A stretch of DNA of 64,000 nt from Quadrisphaera sp. INWT6 (GCF_015390235.1 NZ_VUOH01000001.1:186001-250000); one strand, 5' to 3'; positions 39,673 through 48,777 are shown, counted from the stretch's first letter. Notes: generated by a model from the letters alone, not told the origin. Made by a program: numbers and translations.

Positions 39673-41223
39673 GTGAGCCAGACCGACGCACCCGCCCAGA
39701 GCAGCGGCGCGCGCCAGGGCACGGGGACCGGGCCGCTGACCGCTCTGCGCCGCTACGCCCGGTCCTCGGCCGCCATCGTCGTGGTCGCCGGGATCGCGAG
39801 CGCCGCCGTCGGGGTGCTGCTGGCCCCCGCACCGTCCGCGCGCGCCGTCATCGAGCTGAGCACTCCCAGCAGCTCCAACCTGCTGGCACCCGGGTCCGCC
39901 AACGACGCGACCCTCACCCGCTACACCGCGCAGCGCGCCGCCTTCGTCGAGAGCGACCCGGTGCTGGAGCAGGTGGTCGGTGCGGTCGGTGGGCTCACCG
40001 TGCAGCAGCTGCGCGGGATCGTGACCGTCTCGACCTCGGCCGGTTCCAACACCCTCGACGTCGGGGTGGCCGCCGCGACGCCCGAGCGCTCCGAGCTCAT
40101 CGCCGGAGCGGTCGTGGACGCCTACCGGGCCCAGACCACCGCCCAGGTCGACGCCCTCACCGACGCAGCGCTCAGCGCGGTGGAGGCGAGCGCCGACGAG
40201 CAGCGCGAGCAGCTCCAGCTCGTCCCAACCGGACCGGCCGCCTCCGCCGCCGCGACCACCCTGGCCGGGCTGGCCCAGCAGGCCAACGAGCTCCGCACCG
40301 ACCGCGCCGTCTTCGGCGACGGCGTCGAGTTCGCCCGCACCGCTGTCGTGCCGGCTCCGGGCCCGCCCCTGCGCGAGGTCGCACTGGGACTGGTCGTCGG
40401 CCTCGGCCTGGCGACGGCGGTCGCGTGGCTGCGCGCCGACCGCGACCCGCGGGTGGAGGACGAGGACGGCGCGGCCCTCGCCAGCGGAACAGCCCCCCTC
40501 GGCACGGTCAGCGACGACGGGCCGCTGCGCACGCTGCGGGGGCTCCCCGGCCCCACGCACACGCCGCTCGCGTCGGCGCTGGTCGTCACCGCAGCCGACG
40601 GCGTGCTGCTGGTCACCAGCGCCCGCCGCGGTGAGGGCCGCACCACGACGGCGGCGAACCTCGCCGCGGCCGCCGCCCGCGAGGGCCGCCGCGTGCTCCT
40701 GGTGGACGCGGACCTCTCCCGCTCCACGCTCAGCCTCGTGCTGGGAGCGCGGTCCCCGGGCGGCGCCGAGGTGCGCCGGCTCCTCTACGGCGACGCCGAG
40801 CAGTGGGCAGACGTCGCTCCCGTCCCGCGCTACGTCGACCCGGCGCACTTCGTCCACGTGGTGGTCGCCGGTGCCGGCGGCCGGGACGACACCCCGGCCG
40901 ACCTCGCCCGCCTCCGCACCCTCGTCGAGGGCGCCCGGGCCGAGTTCGACCTCGTGGTGGTCGACGCGGAGCCGCTCCTGGGCGGCGGGGTACCCGCCGT
41001 GCTGGCCCGCCTCAGCGACGCCGCGGTGCTCGTGGTGCGCAAGGGCACCTCCCAGGCGGCGGTGCGGCGGGCGTCGCAGCTGCTGGACCTCTACGGAACG
41101 CCCGTGCGCGCCGTCCTGCTCACCGCGGCGTCCTCACACCGCCGGCAGCGGCGGGCGCGCCTGGCCCGCCCGCTCTCCTCGCCGCGCCGCCCCCTCGCGC
41201 ATCTGCTCCGCCGTCGCGCCTGA
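39673..41223 (+). CDS. Wzz/BY-kinase-like protein lacking key kinase residues
   Basis: 516 aa from GTG 39673. An N-terminal Wzz-like part has two membrane helices (SAAIVVVAGIASAAVGVLLA near 33-52; VALGLVVGLGLATAVAWL near 236-254) flanking an external helical domain, followed by a cytoplasmic ParA/BY-kinase-like ATPase. Walker A reads SARRGEGRTTTAANLA, with Arg where the family has the invariant Lys. Walker A' is VLLVDADLS and Walker B is FDLVVVDAEPLL. The C-terminus is Arg-rich and lacks the usual tyrosine cluster. It probably sets polysaccharide chain length, perhaps without autokinase activity. It is divergent from the flippase. Confidence 0.85.
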   Translation: MSQTDAPAQSSGARQGTGTGPLTALRRYARSSAAIVVVAGIASAAVGVLLAPAPSARAVIELSTPSSSNLLAPGSANDATLTRYTAQRAAFVESDPVLEQVVGAVGGLTVQQLRGIVTVSTSAGSNTLDVGVAAATPERSELIAGAVVDAYRAQTTAQVDALTDAALSAVEASADEQREQLQLVPTGPAASAAATTLAGLAQQANELRTDRAVFGDGVEFARTAVVPAPGPPLREVALGLVVGLGLATAVAWLRADRDPRVEDEDGAALASGTAPLGTVSDDGPLRTLRGLPGPTHTPLASALVVTAADGVLLVTSARRGEGRTTTAANLAAAAAREGRRVLLVDADLSRSTLSLVLGARSPGGAEVRRLLYGDAEQWADVAPVPRYVDPAHFVHVVVAGAGGRDDTPADLARLRTLVEGARAEFDLVVVDAEPLLGGGVPAVLARLSDAAVLVVRKGTSQAAVRRASQLLDLYGTPVRAVLLTAASSHRRQRRARLARPLSSPRRPLAHLLRRRA

Positions 41224-41236
41224 GCGGCGCGGCTCC

Positions 41237-42433
41237 TCAGGCGCTCCGGCGAGCGGCAGACCCCGCCGAGGACGGTGCGCGGCCGCCCACCAGCGCCAGC
41301 ACCTCGTCCGCGATCCGCTCGCGGTAGGTGGTGGGGGAGAAGCGGTGCTCGGCCGCGGAGCGGGCCCGCGCGGCCCGCTCCACCGCCGCTGGCCAGTCCG
41401 CGGCGCAGGCGAGCACGGCACCGGCCAGCGCACCGGCGTCGCCCGGGGTCACGAGGGCGCCGTCCACGCCGTCGCGGACCACCTCGCGCAGCCCCTGGGC
41501 CGCTGCGGCGACCAGCGGGCGACCCGCGAGCATCGCCTCGACGGCGGTGTTGCCGAAGGGCTCGACCCGGGACGGGACCAGCACGACGTCTGCGGCCTGC
41601 ATCGCCGGCCACGGCGACGGCGCCAGCCCGCGCAGCGCGACGAGGTCCGCGATCCCCAGCTCCGCGACGCGGTCGCGGAGCTGCTGCTCGAACCACTCGT
41701 AGCCGGGGAAGACGTCACCGGTGAGGTCGAGGCGGACCTCGACGCCGCGGTCGCGCAGTGCGGCGACGGCCTCGACGGCGACGTCACTGCCCTTGCGGGG
41801 CGACAGGCGCCCCACCAGCGCCAGGCGGAGGGGCCCGGCGACCTCCGCACGGACCGGCACGTGGTGCTCGGGACCGGGGACGCCGTTGTGCAGCACGGTG
41901 GCGCGCGCGACCGAGGGCGCCAGAGACCGCCGCAGCACCTCCCGGCTGGCAGCGCTGTTGGTGACCACGCGGTCGGCCAGCAGGAGCGGGGCGGCCAGCG
42001 CCGCCCGCACGGGGCGGGCGACCGCGTCCTCGGCCTCGTGGACGTGCACGAGCACCGGCACGCCCGCCAGCCGCCCGGCGACGACCCACAGGGGGGCCGT
42101 CAGCGTGCTGACGTACAGGGCGTCGGCGCCGGTGGAGCGGAGGAGGTGCACCAGCCGGGGCAGCGCCGCAGCGGACGCCGCGATCAGCGAAGCAGCACCG
42201 CGGAGGGTCATCAGCGACTTGCGCAGCACCGGGGCCGTCACGGCGACCACCTCGGCACCGGTCTCCGCAGCGGCGGCCGCCAGGGGACCGTCCGGCAGGG
42301 CGACCACCGTGCGCACGCCCGCGTCCACCAGCCCCCGCACGGTCTCCAGGCACTGCCGGTCCGAGCCGTACAGCTCGGCCGACGGGTGGGCCACGACGAC
42401 GACGGGAGCAGCTCCCGCGGTCCGCGCCGCCAT
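41237..42433 (-). CDS. GT4-family glycosyltransferase
   Basis: 398 aa from ATG 42433, whose A is shared with the upstream stop (TGATG). GT-B fold: N-terminal VVVAHPSAELYGSDRQCLET, a mid-protein LHNGVPGPE, the donor-site LALVGRLSPRKGSDVAVEA and the C-terminal PSRVEPFGNTAVEAMLAGRPLVA, with the E-x7-E pattern of retaining GT4 enzymes. Third gene of a coupled unit with the cytidylyltransferase and the CDP-alcohol transferase. It probably adds an internal sugar; acceptor and donor unknown. Confidence 0.9.
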   Translation of the reverse strand: MAARTAGAAPVVVVAHPSAELYGSDRQCLETVRGLVDAGVRTVVALPDGPLAAAAAETGAEVVAVTAPVLRKSLMTLRGAASLIAASAAALPRLVHLLRSTGADALYVSTLTAPLWVVAGRLAGVPVLVHVHEAEDAVARPVRAALAAPLLLADRVVTNSAASREVLRRSLAPSVARATVLHNGVPGPEHHVPVRAEVAGPLRLALVGRLSPRKGSDVAVEAVAALRDRGVEVRLDLTGDVFPGYEWFEQQLRDRVAELGIADLVALRGLAPSPWPAMQAADVVLVPSRVEPFGNTAVEAMLAGRPLVAAAAQGLREVVRDGVDGALVTPGDAGALAGAVLACAADWPAAVERAARARSAAEHRFSPTTYRERIADEVLALVGGRAPSSAGSAARRSA

Positions 42434-42852
42434 CAGCCGTGCGCGGTGATGAGGTCGCGCAGGAGCGTGCTCGACGTCGTCTCCGTGTACGGGAAGTACA
42501 CGACACGCGCCGCCACCGCCGCCATGCTGGCCTCGAGCTGGTCGCCCTTGGGCGTGCCCCTCCAGTCGTCGCCCTTGAACAGGACGTCGAAGTGCAGCCG
42601 CTGCCACATCGGCATCTTGTCGCTGCCGCAGTCGTCGGCCACGACGCGGTCGACGATGCCGATGCTCGCCAGGATCTCCATGCGCTCCGTGAGCGGCACC
42701 ACGGGCCGCCTGCCCTTGGTCCGCTCCACGACGTCGTCGGTGACGGCACCCACCACCAGCACGTCGCAGTCCTCGCGGGCGCGCCGCAGGATGTTGAGGT
42801 GCCCGATGTGGAACATGTCGTAGACGCCGGGCACGTAGCCGGTGACGCTCAT
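42433..42852 (-). CDS. TagD-like cytidylyltransferase
   Basis: 139 aa from ATG 42852. The nucleotidyltransferase motif GVYDMFHIGHLNIL (HxGH) is at residues about 9-22, with ERTKGRRPVVPLTERMEIL and YTETTSSTLLRDLI (TSST loop) later. Size and motifs fit glycerol-3-phosphate cytidylyltransferase, which makes CDP-glycerol, or a close relative acting on another alcohol phosphate. It overlaps the CDP-alcohol transferase gene by four bases (ATGA), so the two products probably act in sequence. Confidence 0.9.
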   Translation of the reverse strand: MSVTGYVPGVYDMFHIGHLNILRRAREDCDVLVVGAVTDDVVERTKGRRPVVPLTERMEILASIGIVDRVVADDCGSDKMPMWQRLHFDVLFKGDDWRGTPKGDQLEASMAAVAARVVYFPYTETTSSTLLRDLITAHG

Positions 42853-43688
42853 GCGGGAGCTCCAGGGGACGCCGGGGCGGGGGGCTTGCGGGTCTTCCCG
42901 AGGGCGTCGACCTGGCGGAACCACGCCACCATCGAGGCTGCGGTGATCGCCGCGAAGGCCAGTGCCAGCAGGCCGTAGGCCCAGGTGAACAGCAGCGGCC
43001 AGCCGAGCAGCACGAACACCACGCACAGCACGCCGTAGTCGACCGGCGCGGACGCCAGCGAGCGCAGCGCTGAGTGCTGCCGGGCCTCGCCCGCGCTGAC
43101 CGTCGCCTGGACGTCGCGGGTGCCGGCCAGCCGGCGCAGGTGGTCGTTCAGGATGATCGTGAAGAACCAGGTGCTGGCCACGGCGGAGAAGACCAGCGGC
43201 ACCAGCAGCCACCCCTCGGCGAGGGCGTCGAAGGTGCGGTAGGCGCCCACCGCCACGGCCAGGTGCAGGCTCGCGGTCTTCGCGGCGTCGACCACGTGGT
43301 CGAGCCACTCGCCGGCGAGCGACCCACCACCTCGCAGGCGCGCCAGCTGCCCGTCGGCGGCGTCCAGCGCGTAGCCCAGCACCAGCAGCGCCGCGACCAG
43401 CAGTCCCTTCCACCACGCGCTCGGCAGCACCGCGACGGCGACGACAGCCGCCCCGGTGGCGACGGCCGAGCTGGCGGTGACCTGGTTGGGCGTCATCCCC
43501 AGCACGTGCGCGACGGCGGCCAGGCGGCGCCCGAGCGGCCGGTTGACGAAGCGCGAGTAGATCGGGGCGCCCTGCGCCGACTTCTGCGCCGCCTGCAGGC
43601 GGCGCAGCGAGTCGCGGTACGTCGGGCGATCCGGGACGCCGTCGGGTGCCGGGCGCGCCGGCTTCGGGGCGACGTGGGGGGAAGTCAC
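42849..43688 (-). CDS. CDP-alcohol phosphatidyltransferase-family membrane enzyme
   Basis: 279 aa from GTG 43688. About 55 cytosolic residues, then five to six membrane helices. The full CDP-OH-P signature is present (DAADGQLARLRGGG...GEWLDHVVDA; D-G-x2-A-R-x8-G-x3-D-x3-D), with the four metal-binding aspartates. The N-terminal extension (RDSLRRLQAAQKSAQGAPIYSRFVNR) resembles those of two-domain or sugar-phosphate-acting members. Coupled to the TagD-like gene, it may move a phospho-alcohol onto a lipid or glycan carrier. Confidence 0.88.
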   Translation of the reverse strand: MTSPHVAPKPARPAPDGVPDRPTYRDSLRRLQAAQKSAQGAPIYSRFVNRPLGRRLAAVAHVLGMTPNQVTASSAVATGAAVVAVAVLPSAWWKGLLVAALLVLGYALDAADGQLARLRGGGSLAGEWLDHVVDAAKTASLHLAVAVGAYRTFDALAEGWLLVPLVFSAVASTWFFTIILNDHLRRLAGTRDVQATVSAGEARQHSALRSLASAPVDYGVLCVVFVLLGWPLLFTWAYGLLALAFAAITAASMVAWFRQVDALGKTRKPPAPASPGAPA

Positions 43689-44433
43689 ACGGGGACGCTG
43701 GCACGCAGGGTTGCGGACGGTCCCCGGTCGCGCTCGCGATCCACCCGTCAGGCGGGGTCGGTCACACGAACGGGGGAACGCGCGTCCCCTGCGTCATCGG
43801 CCCGCCGCGCTGTCGGTGGTCTTCGTGGTCATCGGCTCGTGGGTGGTGCACGGACCCACGACGACCAGTCCCCCCGCCCCCCACGCGTCCCGCCCGCGAC
43901 CAGGGAGCTCGCCGCAGCGGTGCGGGTACCCCGTCGAGCTCCGCGAGCGCGCGGTGGCCCCGCGCCGCGGAGGGGCGGGCCGTGGGGGAGGTCGCGCACC
44001 GCCCGGGCGCCGGCTCGTCGACGAGCACCGGGCGCGCCAGCACGCAGAGCAGGCTGCCCGGGCTCGCGGGGCGGCGGGGCCGAGCCGTGGCGGCGGACCC
44101 GGGAAGGCACCCTGGCGGACAGGGACCCGGCGGCCCTCCGCACCTTCGTCGCGGCTCTGCAGCAGACCGGGGTGTTCCGCGCGGAGACCGCCGTCTGCGG
44201 GTCCACCCGACCGCTGACGTCGATCCTGCGCAGGGGCGTGAGGGGAGCAGGTCGGCTCTGCCCACCGCTTCCACCGTCCTGCGCTGGGTCGCCGCTCGCC
44301 GGTGACGCCGCGCCACACCGCCGGCGAGACCCGCCGGGGGGTGCCTCGCGGTGGCCGTGGGTGACGGCGCGCGCACCTGCCGACCGCTGGTCGGGACGTG
44401 GCAGGGTGTTGCGGAGCAGTTCCGACTGCGTGG
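43689..44433. other. 745-bp region with no supportable gene
   Basis: Several overlapping open frames exist on both strands, but none has start signals, coding-like composition or a recognisable product; most are Arg/Pro-rich shadows. One plus-strand frame contains YPVELRERAV near 43930-43960, like the start of IS3-type OrfA transposases, and another reads ALRTFVAALQQTGVFRAET near 44130-44190. Both fragments are too short and in different contexts. It could be a decayed gene. It should also contain the promoter of the minus-strand operon starting at 43688. Confidence 0.5.
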
Positions 44434-44504
44434 TCCCCCGTGGTGTAACGGCAGCACTAGTTACTTTGGATAACTATGTCGAGGTTCGAGTCCTCGCGGG
44501 GGAG
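44434..44504 (+). tRNA. tRNA-Gln (anticodon TTG)
   Basis: Acceptor stem TCCCCCG (44434-44440) pairs with CGGGGGA (44497-44503), with discriminator G at 44504. The anticodon stem AGTTA/TAACT holds the loop CTTTGGA, whose anticodon TTG reads CAA. The T arm is CGAGG-TTCGAGT-CCTCG. CCA is not encoded. A tRNA-Gln next to glmU is also found in mycobacteria. Confidence 0.93.
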
Positions 44505-44573
44505 CTGCTGCAGCGGCGTCCGGGGAGCCTCCCGCGGGAGACGGGCGCGGCCGGGGAGCGGGCTGCGCCCCGG

Positions 44574-44579
44574 TAGTGT
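44574..44579 (+). promoter_or_regulatory. glmU -10 element
   Basis: TAGTGT, 41 bases before GTG 44620. This leaves a leader of about 35 bases containing GGGAG at 44606-44610. Confidence 0.45.
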
Positions 44580-44619
44580 CCAGGGCGACCCCACCCCCGT
44601 GAGCAGGGAGCGCGTGCGC

Positions 44620-46107
44620 GTGAGCTCGACCCGCCCGGCAGCCGTCGTCGTCCTCGCCGCGGGGGAGGGCACCCGGATGCGCTCAGCCACCCCCAAGGTG
44701 CTCCACGCGATCGGGGGCCGGAGCCTGCTGGGCCACGCCCTCGCCGCCGCCCGCGGCGCCGAGCCTGAGCGGCTCGTCGTGGTGGTGCGCCACGAGCGCG
44801 AGCGCGTCGCCGCCCACGCCCTCGAGGTGCACCCCGGGGCCCTGGTGGCCGACCAGGACGACGTGCCCGGCACCGGCCGCGCGGTGCAGTGCGGCCTCGA
44901 CGCGCTCGCGGCCGAGCGCGGCGCCGGCGCCCCGCCGCTGGCGGGGACCGTGGTGGTCACCTTCGGCGACGTCCCGCTGCTGCGCGCCGAGACCCTGGTG
45001 GAGCTGGCCGCTGCGCACGAGGCCGAGGGGAACGGCGTCACCGTGCTGTCCGCCGTCCTGCCCGACCCGACCGGCTACGGGCGCGTCCTGCGAGACGCCG
45101 ACGGGGTCGTCGAGCGGATCGTGGAGCAGAAGGACGCCACGGAGGCCGAGCGCGCCGTCGCCGAGGTCAACACCGGCATCTGGGCCTTCGACGCCGCCGT
45201 CCTGGCCGCCGCGCTGCCCCGGGTGGGCCGCGACAACGCCCAGGGCGAGGTCTACCTGACCGACGTGCTGGCCCTGGCCCGCGCCGAGGGCCACCGCGTG
45301 GCAGCCCGGGCCGTGGCCGACACCAGCGAGGTCGAGGGCGTCAACGACCGCGTGCAGCTCGCGGCCCTCGGGGCGGCGCTCAACCGCCGCACCCTCGAGC
45401 GCCACATGCGGGCCGGCGTCACCGTGGTCGACCCGGCCACCACCTGGGTCGACGTCACCGTCGACGTCGGCCGCGACGCCACCGTGCTGCCGGGCACCCA
45501 GCTGCTGGGCGCCACGAGCATCGCCGAGGGGGCGGTCGTCGGCCCCGACACCACGCTGCGCGACTGCGAGGTGGGCGAGGGCGCCGTCGTCCAGCGCACC
45601 CACGGCGAGCTGGCCGTCGTCGGCGCGGGCGCCACCGTCGGGCCGTTCTCCTTCCTCCGCCCGGGCACCCACCTGGGTGAGAGCGGCAAGGTCGGGGCCT
45701 TCGTGGAGACCAAGAACGCCAGGATCGGGGCGCGCAGCAAGGTGCCGCACCTGTCCTACGTGGGCGACGCGGAGATCGGCGAGGGCAGCAACATCGGCGC
45801 CGCCACGATCTTCGCCAACTACGACGGGCAGACCAAGAGCCGCACCCGCGTCGGTGACGCGGCCTTCGTCGGCAGCGACAGCGTGCTCGTGGCCCCCGTG
45901 ACCATCGGCGACGGCGCGTACACCGCCGCCGGCTCGGTCATCACCGACGACGTCCCGGCGGGCGCCATCGGCGTGGGCCGCGGGCGGCAGAAGAACGTGG
46001 AGGGCTGGACGGAGCGCAAGCGCGCCGGCAGCGCCTCGGCGCGGGCGGCCGCCGCCGCCCGCGCGCAGCAGGACCAGCAGCAGGACCAGCAGGAGGAGCG
46101 GGCATGA
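44620..46107 (+). CDS. glmU: Bifunctional GlmU (GlcN-1-P acetyltransferase / GlcNAc-1-P uridyltransferase)
   Basis: Makes UDP-GlcNAc for peptidoglycan and polysaccharide. 495 aa from GTG 44620 (GGGAG nine bases before; GTG 44614 is too close to it). N-terminal pyrophosphorylase: VVVLAAGEGTRMRS and TPKVLH, VTFGDVPLL, VAEVNTGIWAF. C-terminal left-handed beta helix: FSFLRPGTHLGESGKVGAFVE, KVPHLSYVGDAEIGEGSNIGA and ATIFANYDGQTK. The last 30 residues are Gln/Ala/Arg-rich. It overlaps prs by four bases (ATGA). Core gene order glmU-prs-rplY-pth. Confidence 0.95.
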   Translation: MSSTRPAAVVVLAAGEGTRMRSATPKVLHAIGGRSLLGHALAAARGAEPERLVVVVRHERERVAAHALEVHPGALVADQDDVPGTGRAVQCGLDALAAERGAGAPPLAGTVVVTFGDVPLLRAETLVELAAAHEAEGNGVTVLSAVLPDPTGYGRVLRDADGVVERIVEQKDATEAERAVAEVNTGIWAFDAAVLAAALPRVGRDNAQGEVYLTDVLALARAEGHRVAARAVADTSEVEGVNDRVQLAALGAALNRRTLERHMRAGVTVVDPATTWVDVTVDVGRDATVLPGTQLLGATSIAEGAVVGPDTTLRDCEVGEGAVVQRTHGELAVVGAGATVGPFSFLRPGTHLGESGKVGAFVETKNARIGARSKVPHLSYVGDAEIGEGSNIGAATIFANYDGQTKSRTRVGDAAFVGSDSVLVAPVTIGDGAYTAAGSVITDDVPAGAIGVGRGRQKNVEGWTERKRAGSASARAAAAARAQQDQQQDQQEERA

Positions 46108-47084
46108 CCGGCATCACCACCACGGGGGAGAAGCGCCTCGTCCTCATCAGCGGGCGGGCGCACACCCAGCTCGCGGAGGAGGTCTCCTCCGAGATGGGTG
46201 CGGCCCTCGTGCCGACGTCGGCGTACGACTTCGCCAACGGCGAGACGTACGTGCGCTTCGAGGAGAGCGTCCGCGGCTGCGACGCCTTCGTGCTCCAGAG
46301 CCACTGCGCCCCGATCAACCAGTGGATCATGGAGCAGCTGATCATGGTCGACGCGCTCAAGCGCGCCTCGGCCAAGCGCATCACCGTCGTCGCCCCGTTC
46401 TACGGCTACGCCCGCCAGGACAAGAAGCACCGCGGCCGCGAGCCGATCTCCGCCCGCCTCATGGCCGACCTGTTCAAGACCGCCGGCGCCGACCGCCTGA
46501 TGTCGGTCGACCTGCACACCGCGCAGATCCAGGGCTTCTTCGACGGCCCGGTCGACCACCTCTGGGCGCTGCCGCTGCTGTCCGACTACGTCCGCGGCCG
46601 CGTCGCCGACGGCGACAGCATCACGGTGGTGTCCCCGGACGCCGGCCGCGTGCGCCTGGCCGACCTGTGGTCGGACAAGCTCGGTGCCCCGCTGGCGATC
46701 ATCCACAAGCGCCGCGACCCGAACCGCCCGAACCAGGTGCAGGTCCACGAGCTGGTCGGCGACGTCGAGGGCCGCACCTGCGTGCTCGTCGACGACATGA
46801 TCGACACCGGCGGCACCATCGTGCAGGCCGCGCAGGCGCTGAAGGACAACGGGGCCGAGGAGATCATCGTCGCGGCGACGCACCCGATCCTGTCGGGCCC
46901 CGCCGCGGCCCGCCTGAAGGACAGCCCGATCTCCGAGGTCGTGGTCACCAACACGCTGCCGATCCCCCCGGCGCACCAGTTCCCCACGCTCAAGGTCCTC
47001 TCGATCGCCCCGCTCATCGCGCGCGCGATCCGCGAGGTCTTCGACGACGGCTCCGTGACCAGCCTCTTCGACGGCAACAGCTGA
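46104..47084 (+). CDS. prs: Ribose-phosphate pyrophosphokinase (PRPP synthetase)
   Basis: Makes PRPP from ribose-5-phosphate and ATP for nucleotide, His and Trp synthesis. 326 aa from ATG 46104, inside the glmU stop. Motifs: SAYDFANGETYVRF, FYGYARQDKKHRGREPISARL, the divalent-ion site SVDLHTAQIQGFFD and the PRPP loop VLVDDMIDTGGTI. Class I bacterial type. A 15-bp inverted repeat follows 21 bases after the stop. Confidence 0.95.
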   Translation: MTGITTTGEKRLVLISGRAHTQLAEEVSSEMGAALVPTSAYDFANGETYVRFEESVRGCDAFVLQSHCAPINQWIMEQLIMVDALKRASAKRITVVAPFYGYARQDKKHRGREPISARLMADLFKTAGADRLMSVDLHTAQIQGFFDGPVDHLWALPLLSDYVRGRVADGDSITVVSPDAGRVRLADLWSDKLGAPLAIIHKRRDPNRPNQVQVHELVGDVEGRTCVLVDDMIDTGGTIVQAAQALKDNGAEEIIVAATHPILSGPAAARLKDSPISEVVVTNTLPIPPAHQFPTLKVLSIAPLIARAIREVFDDGSVTSLFDGNS

Positions 47085-47105
47085 CCCGTCCCCCCGCCCG
47101 GCCGC

Positions 47106-47159
47106 AGGAGCGCCGGTCACCTCCGGCCCGCCTCAGCGGGTAGAGTGACCGGCGCTCCT
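47106..47159. terminator. Perfect 15-bp inverted repeat between prs and rplY
   Basis: AGGAGCGCCGGTCAC (47106-47120) and GTGACCGGCGCTCCT (47145-47159), a 24-base loop, no T-run. It may end the glmU-prs transcript. A TAGAGT -10-like element (47141-47146) overlaps the right arm, so it could equally regulate the rplY promoter. A second hairpin (CGGTCTGC 47238-47245 with GCAGACCG 47267-47274) lies in the rplY leader. Confidence 0.65.
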
Positions 47160-47316
47160 CGGCGAGGGAGGCCCGGCCCGCTGGTCACCAGCAGGCCCCG
47201 GGCGCTCCGTGATCGACGCGGTGGTCGGCCTCCGGGCCGGTCTGCGACGCGCTCCTGCGCCGGTGGGCAGACCGACCCGGCACAGGGCCACCCCGCAGAG
47301 CCACCAGGAGACACCC

Positions 47317-48000
47317 ATGGCGTCCAGCAGCACCGGCACCGAGCTCGCCGCTCGCACCCGCACCGCCTTCGGCAAGGGCGCCGCGCGCCAGATCCGCCGC
47401 GGCCACGAGATCCCCGCGGTCGTCTACGGCCACGGCCAGGACCCCCGCCACGTGACCCTCCCGGGCCACGACACGCTCCTGCTGCTGCGCAAGAACCGCA
47501 ACGCGCTGGTCACCCTGAAGCTCGACGGCGGCGCCACCGAGCTGGCCGTGGTCAAGGACGTCCAGGTCGACCCGGTCCGCCGCGAGATCGAGCACGTCGA
47601 CTTCGTGATCGTCCGCAAGGGCGAGCGCATCGAGGTCTCGGTCCCGGTCCGCACCACCGGTGAGGCCGCCCCGCAGACCGTCGTCTCCGTCGAGCTCGGC
47701 ACCCTGGCCGTCACCGCCGAGGCGACCCACCTGCCCGAGGTCATCGAGGTCGACGTCGAGGGCGTCGCCGCCGGCACCCTGATCACCGCGGGCGACCTGC
47801 AGCTGCCCCAGGGCGTCGAGCTGGCCGTCGACGCCGAGGCCGGCGTCGTCAACGTCACCGCCGCCCCGACCGCCGAGGAGCTCGACGCCGAGCTCGCCGA
47901 GGCCGAGGCCGAGGCCGGCATCGAGAAGGACGCCCCCGAGGACGAGGCCGCTGAGGGCTCCACCGAGGGCGCCTCCGACGAGGACTCCTCGAAGGAGTGA
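47317..48000 (+). CDS. rplY: 50S ribosomal protein L25/Ctc
   Basis: 227 aa from ATG 47317 with AGGAG at 47306-47310. Longer TL5/Ctc form: an N-terminal 5S-rRNA-binding L25 domain ([24 protein letters not shown]), a second beta domain ([22 protein letters not shown]) and a very acidic Glu/Ala/Asp tail from about residue 190. It binds 5S rRNA in the large subunit. It has its own long leader (47085-47316) with two hairpins. Its stop overlaps pth by four bases (GTGA). Confidence 0.95.
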   Translation: MASSSTGTELAARTRTAFGKGAARQIRRGHEIPAVVYGHGQDPRHVTLPGHDTLLLLRKNRNALVTLKLDGGATELAVVKDVQVDPVRREIEHVDFVIVRKGERIEVSVPVRTTGEAAPQTVVSVELGTLAVTAEATHLPEVIEVDVEGVAAGTLITAGDLQLPQGVELAVDAEAGVVNVTAAPTAEELDAELAEAEAEAGIEKDAPEDEAAEGSTEGASDEDSSKE

Positions 48001-48632
48001 CCTCTCCCAGCAGCGCCGGGGCCGGCGGTGGGGAGCTCCCCACCGCCGGCCCCTGGCTGGTGGTGGGCCTGGGGAACCCCGGGCCCGAGCACGCGGCCGA
48101 CCGCCACACCGTCGGCGCGATGGTCGTCGACGAGCTCGCCTCCCGCCTGCGCACCGGCTTCAAGGCCTCCAAGCAGCGGGCTGCCGTCGCCGAGGTGCGC
48201 CTCGGCCCGCCCGGGATCACGAGCCAGCGGGTGGTGCTGGCGAAGCCGACGTCGTGGATGAACGAGTCCGGTGGCCCGACCGCCGGCCTGGCGCGCTTCT
48301 ACGGCGTCGACCCGCTGCGCGTCATCGCGGTCCACGACGAGCTCGACATCGACGCCGGCGCCGTGCGCCTCAAGCGCGGTGGCGGCGAGGGCGGGCACAA
48401 CGGCCTGCGCGACATCTCCAAGGCCCTGGGCACCAAGGACTACGTCCGCGTGCGCGTGGGCATCGGACGCCCCCCGGGCCGCATGGACCCCGCCGACTTC
48501 GTGCTCCGCGGGTTCTCGACGGTCGAGCGCAAGGAGCTGCCCTTCCTGCTCTCCGACGCGGCCGACGCCGTCGAGGCGGTCGTCACCGAGGGCCTCGAGG
48601 CGGCGCAGCAGCGCTTCCACGCGGCGCGCTGA
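47997..48632 (+). CDS. pth: Peptidyl-tRNA hydrolase
   Basis: Recycles tRNA from peptidyl-tRNA dropped by ribosomes. 211 aa from GTG 47997. Motifs: [12 protein letters not shown], the catalytic His in DRHTVGAM (the usual next Asn is Thr here), [26 protein letters not shown] and [12 protein letters not shown]. About 16 extra Ser/Gly-rich residues precede the core. Coupled to rplY, as is usual in Actinobacteria. Confidence 0.94.
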   Translation: MTSPSSAGAGGGELPTAGPWLVVGLGNPGPEHAADRHTVGAMVVDELASRLRTGFKASKQRAAVAEVRLGPPGITSQRVVLAKPTSWMNESGGPTAGLARFYGVDPLRVIAVHDELDIDAGAVRLKRGGGEGGHNGLRDISKALGTKDYVRVRVGIGRPPGRMDPADFVLRGFSTVERKELPFLLSDAADAVEAVVTEGLEAAQQRFHAAR

Positions 48633-48777
48633 GCCGGGTGACCACCGCCCAGCCGTGCGCCCCTGTCAAGGGGGAGCGCGTCGGCGCAGGTGCCACGGCG
48701 TGTCGGCCTCCGGTACGGTGCGCCACAGCGCCACTCGAACGGAGCCGGCGACACGCACCCGCGCGAGGAGACCGACA

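Noticed and set aside
43925-43965. IS3-family transposase remnant
   Set aside because: Only about ten residues (YPVELRERAV) match the start of OrfA, with no continuing similarity, terminal repeats or target duplication.
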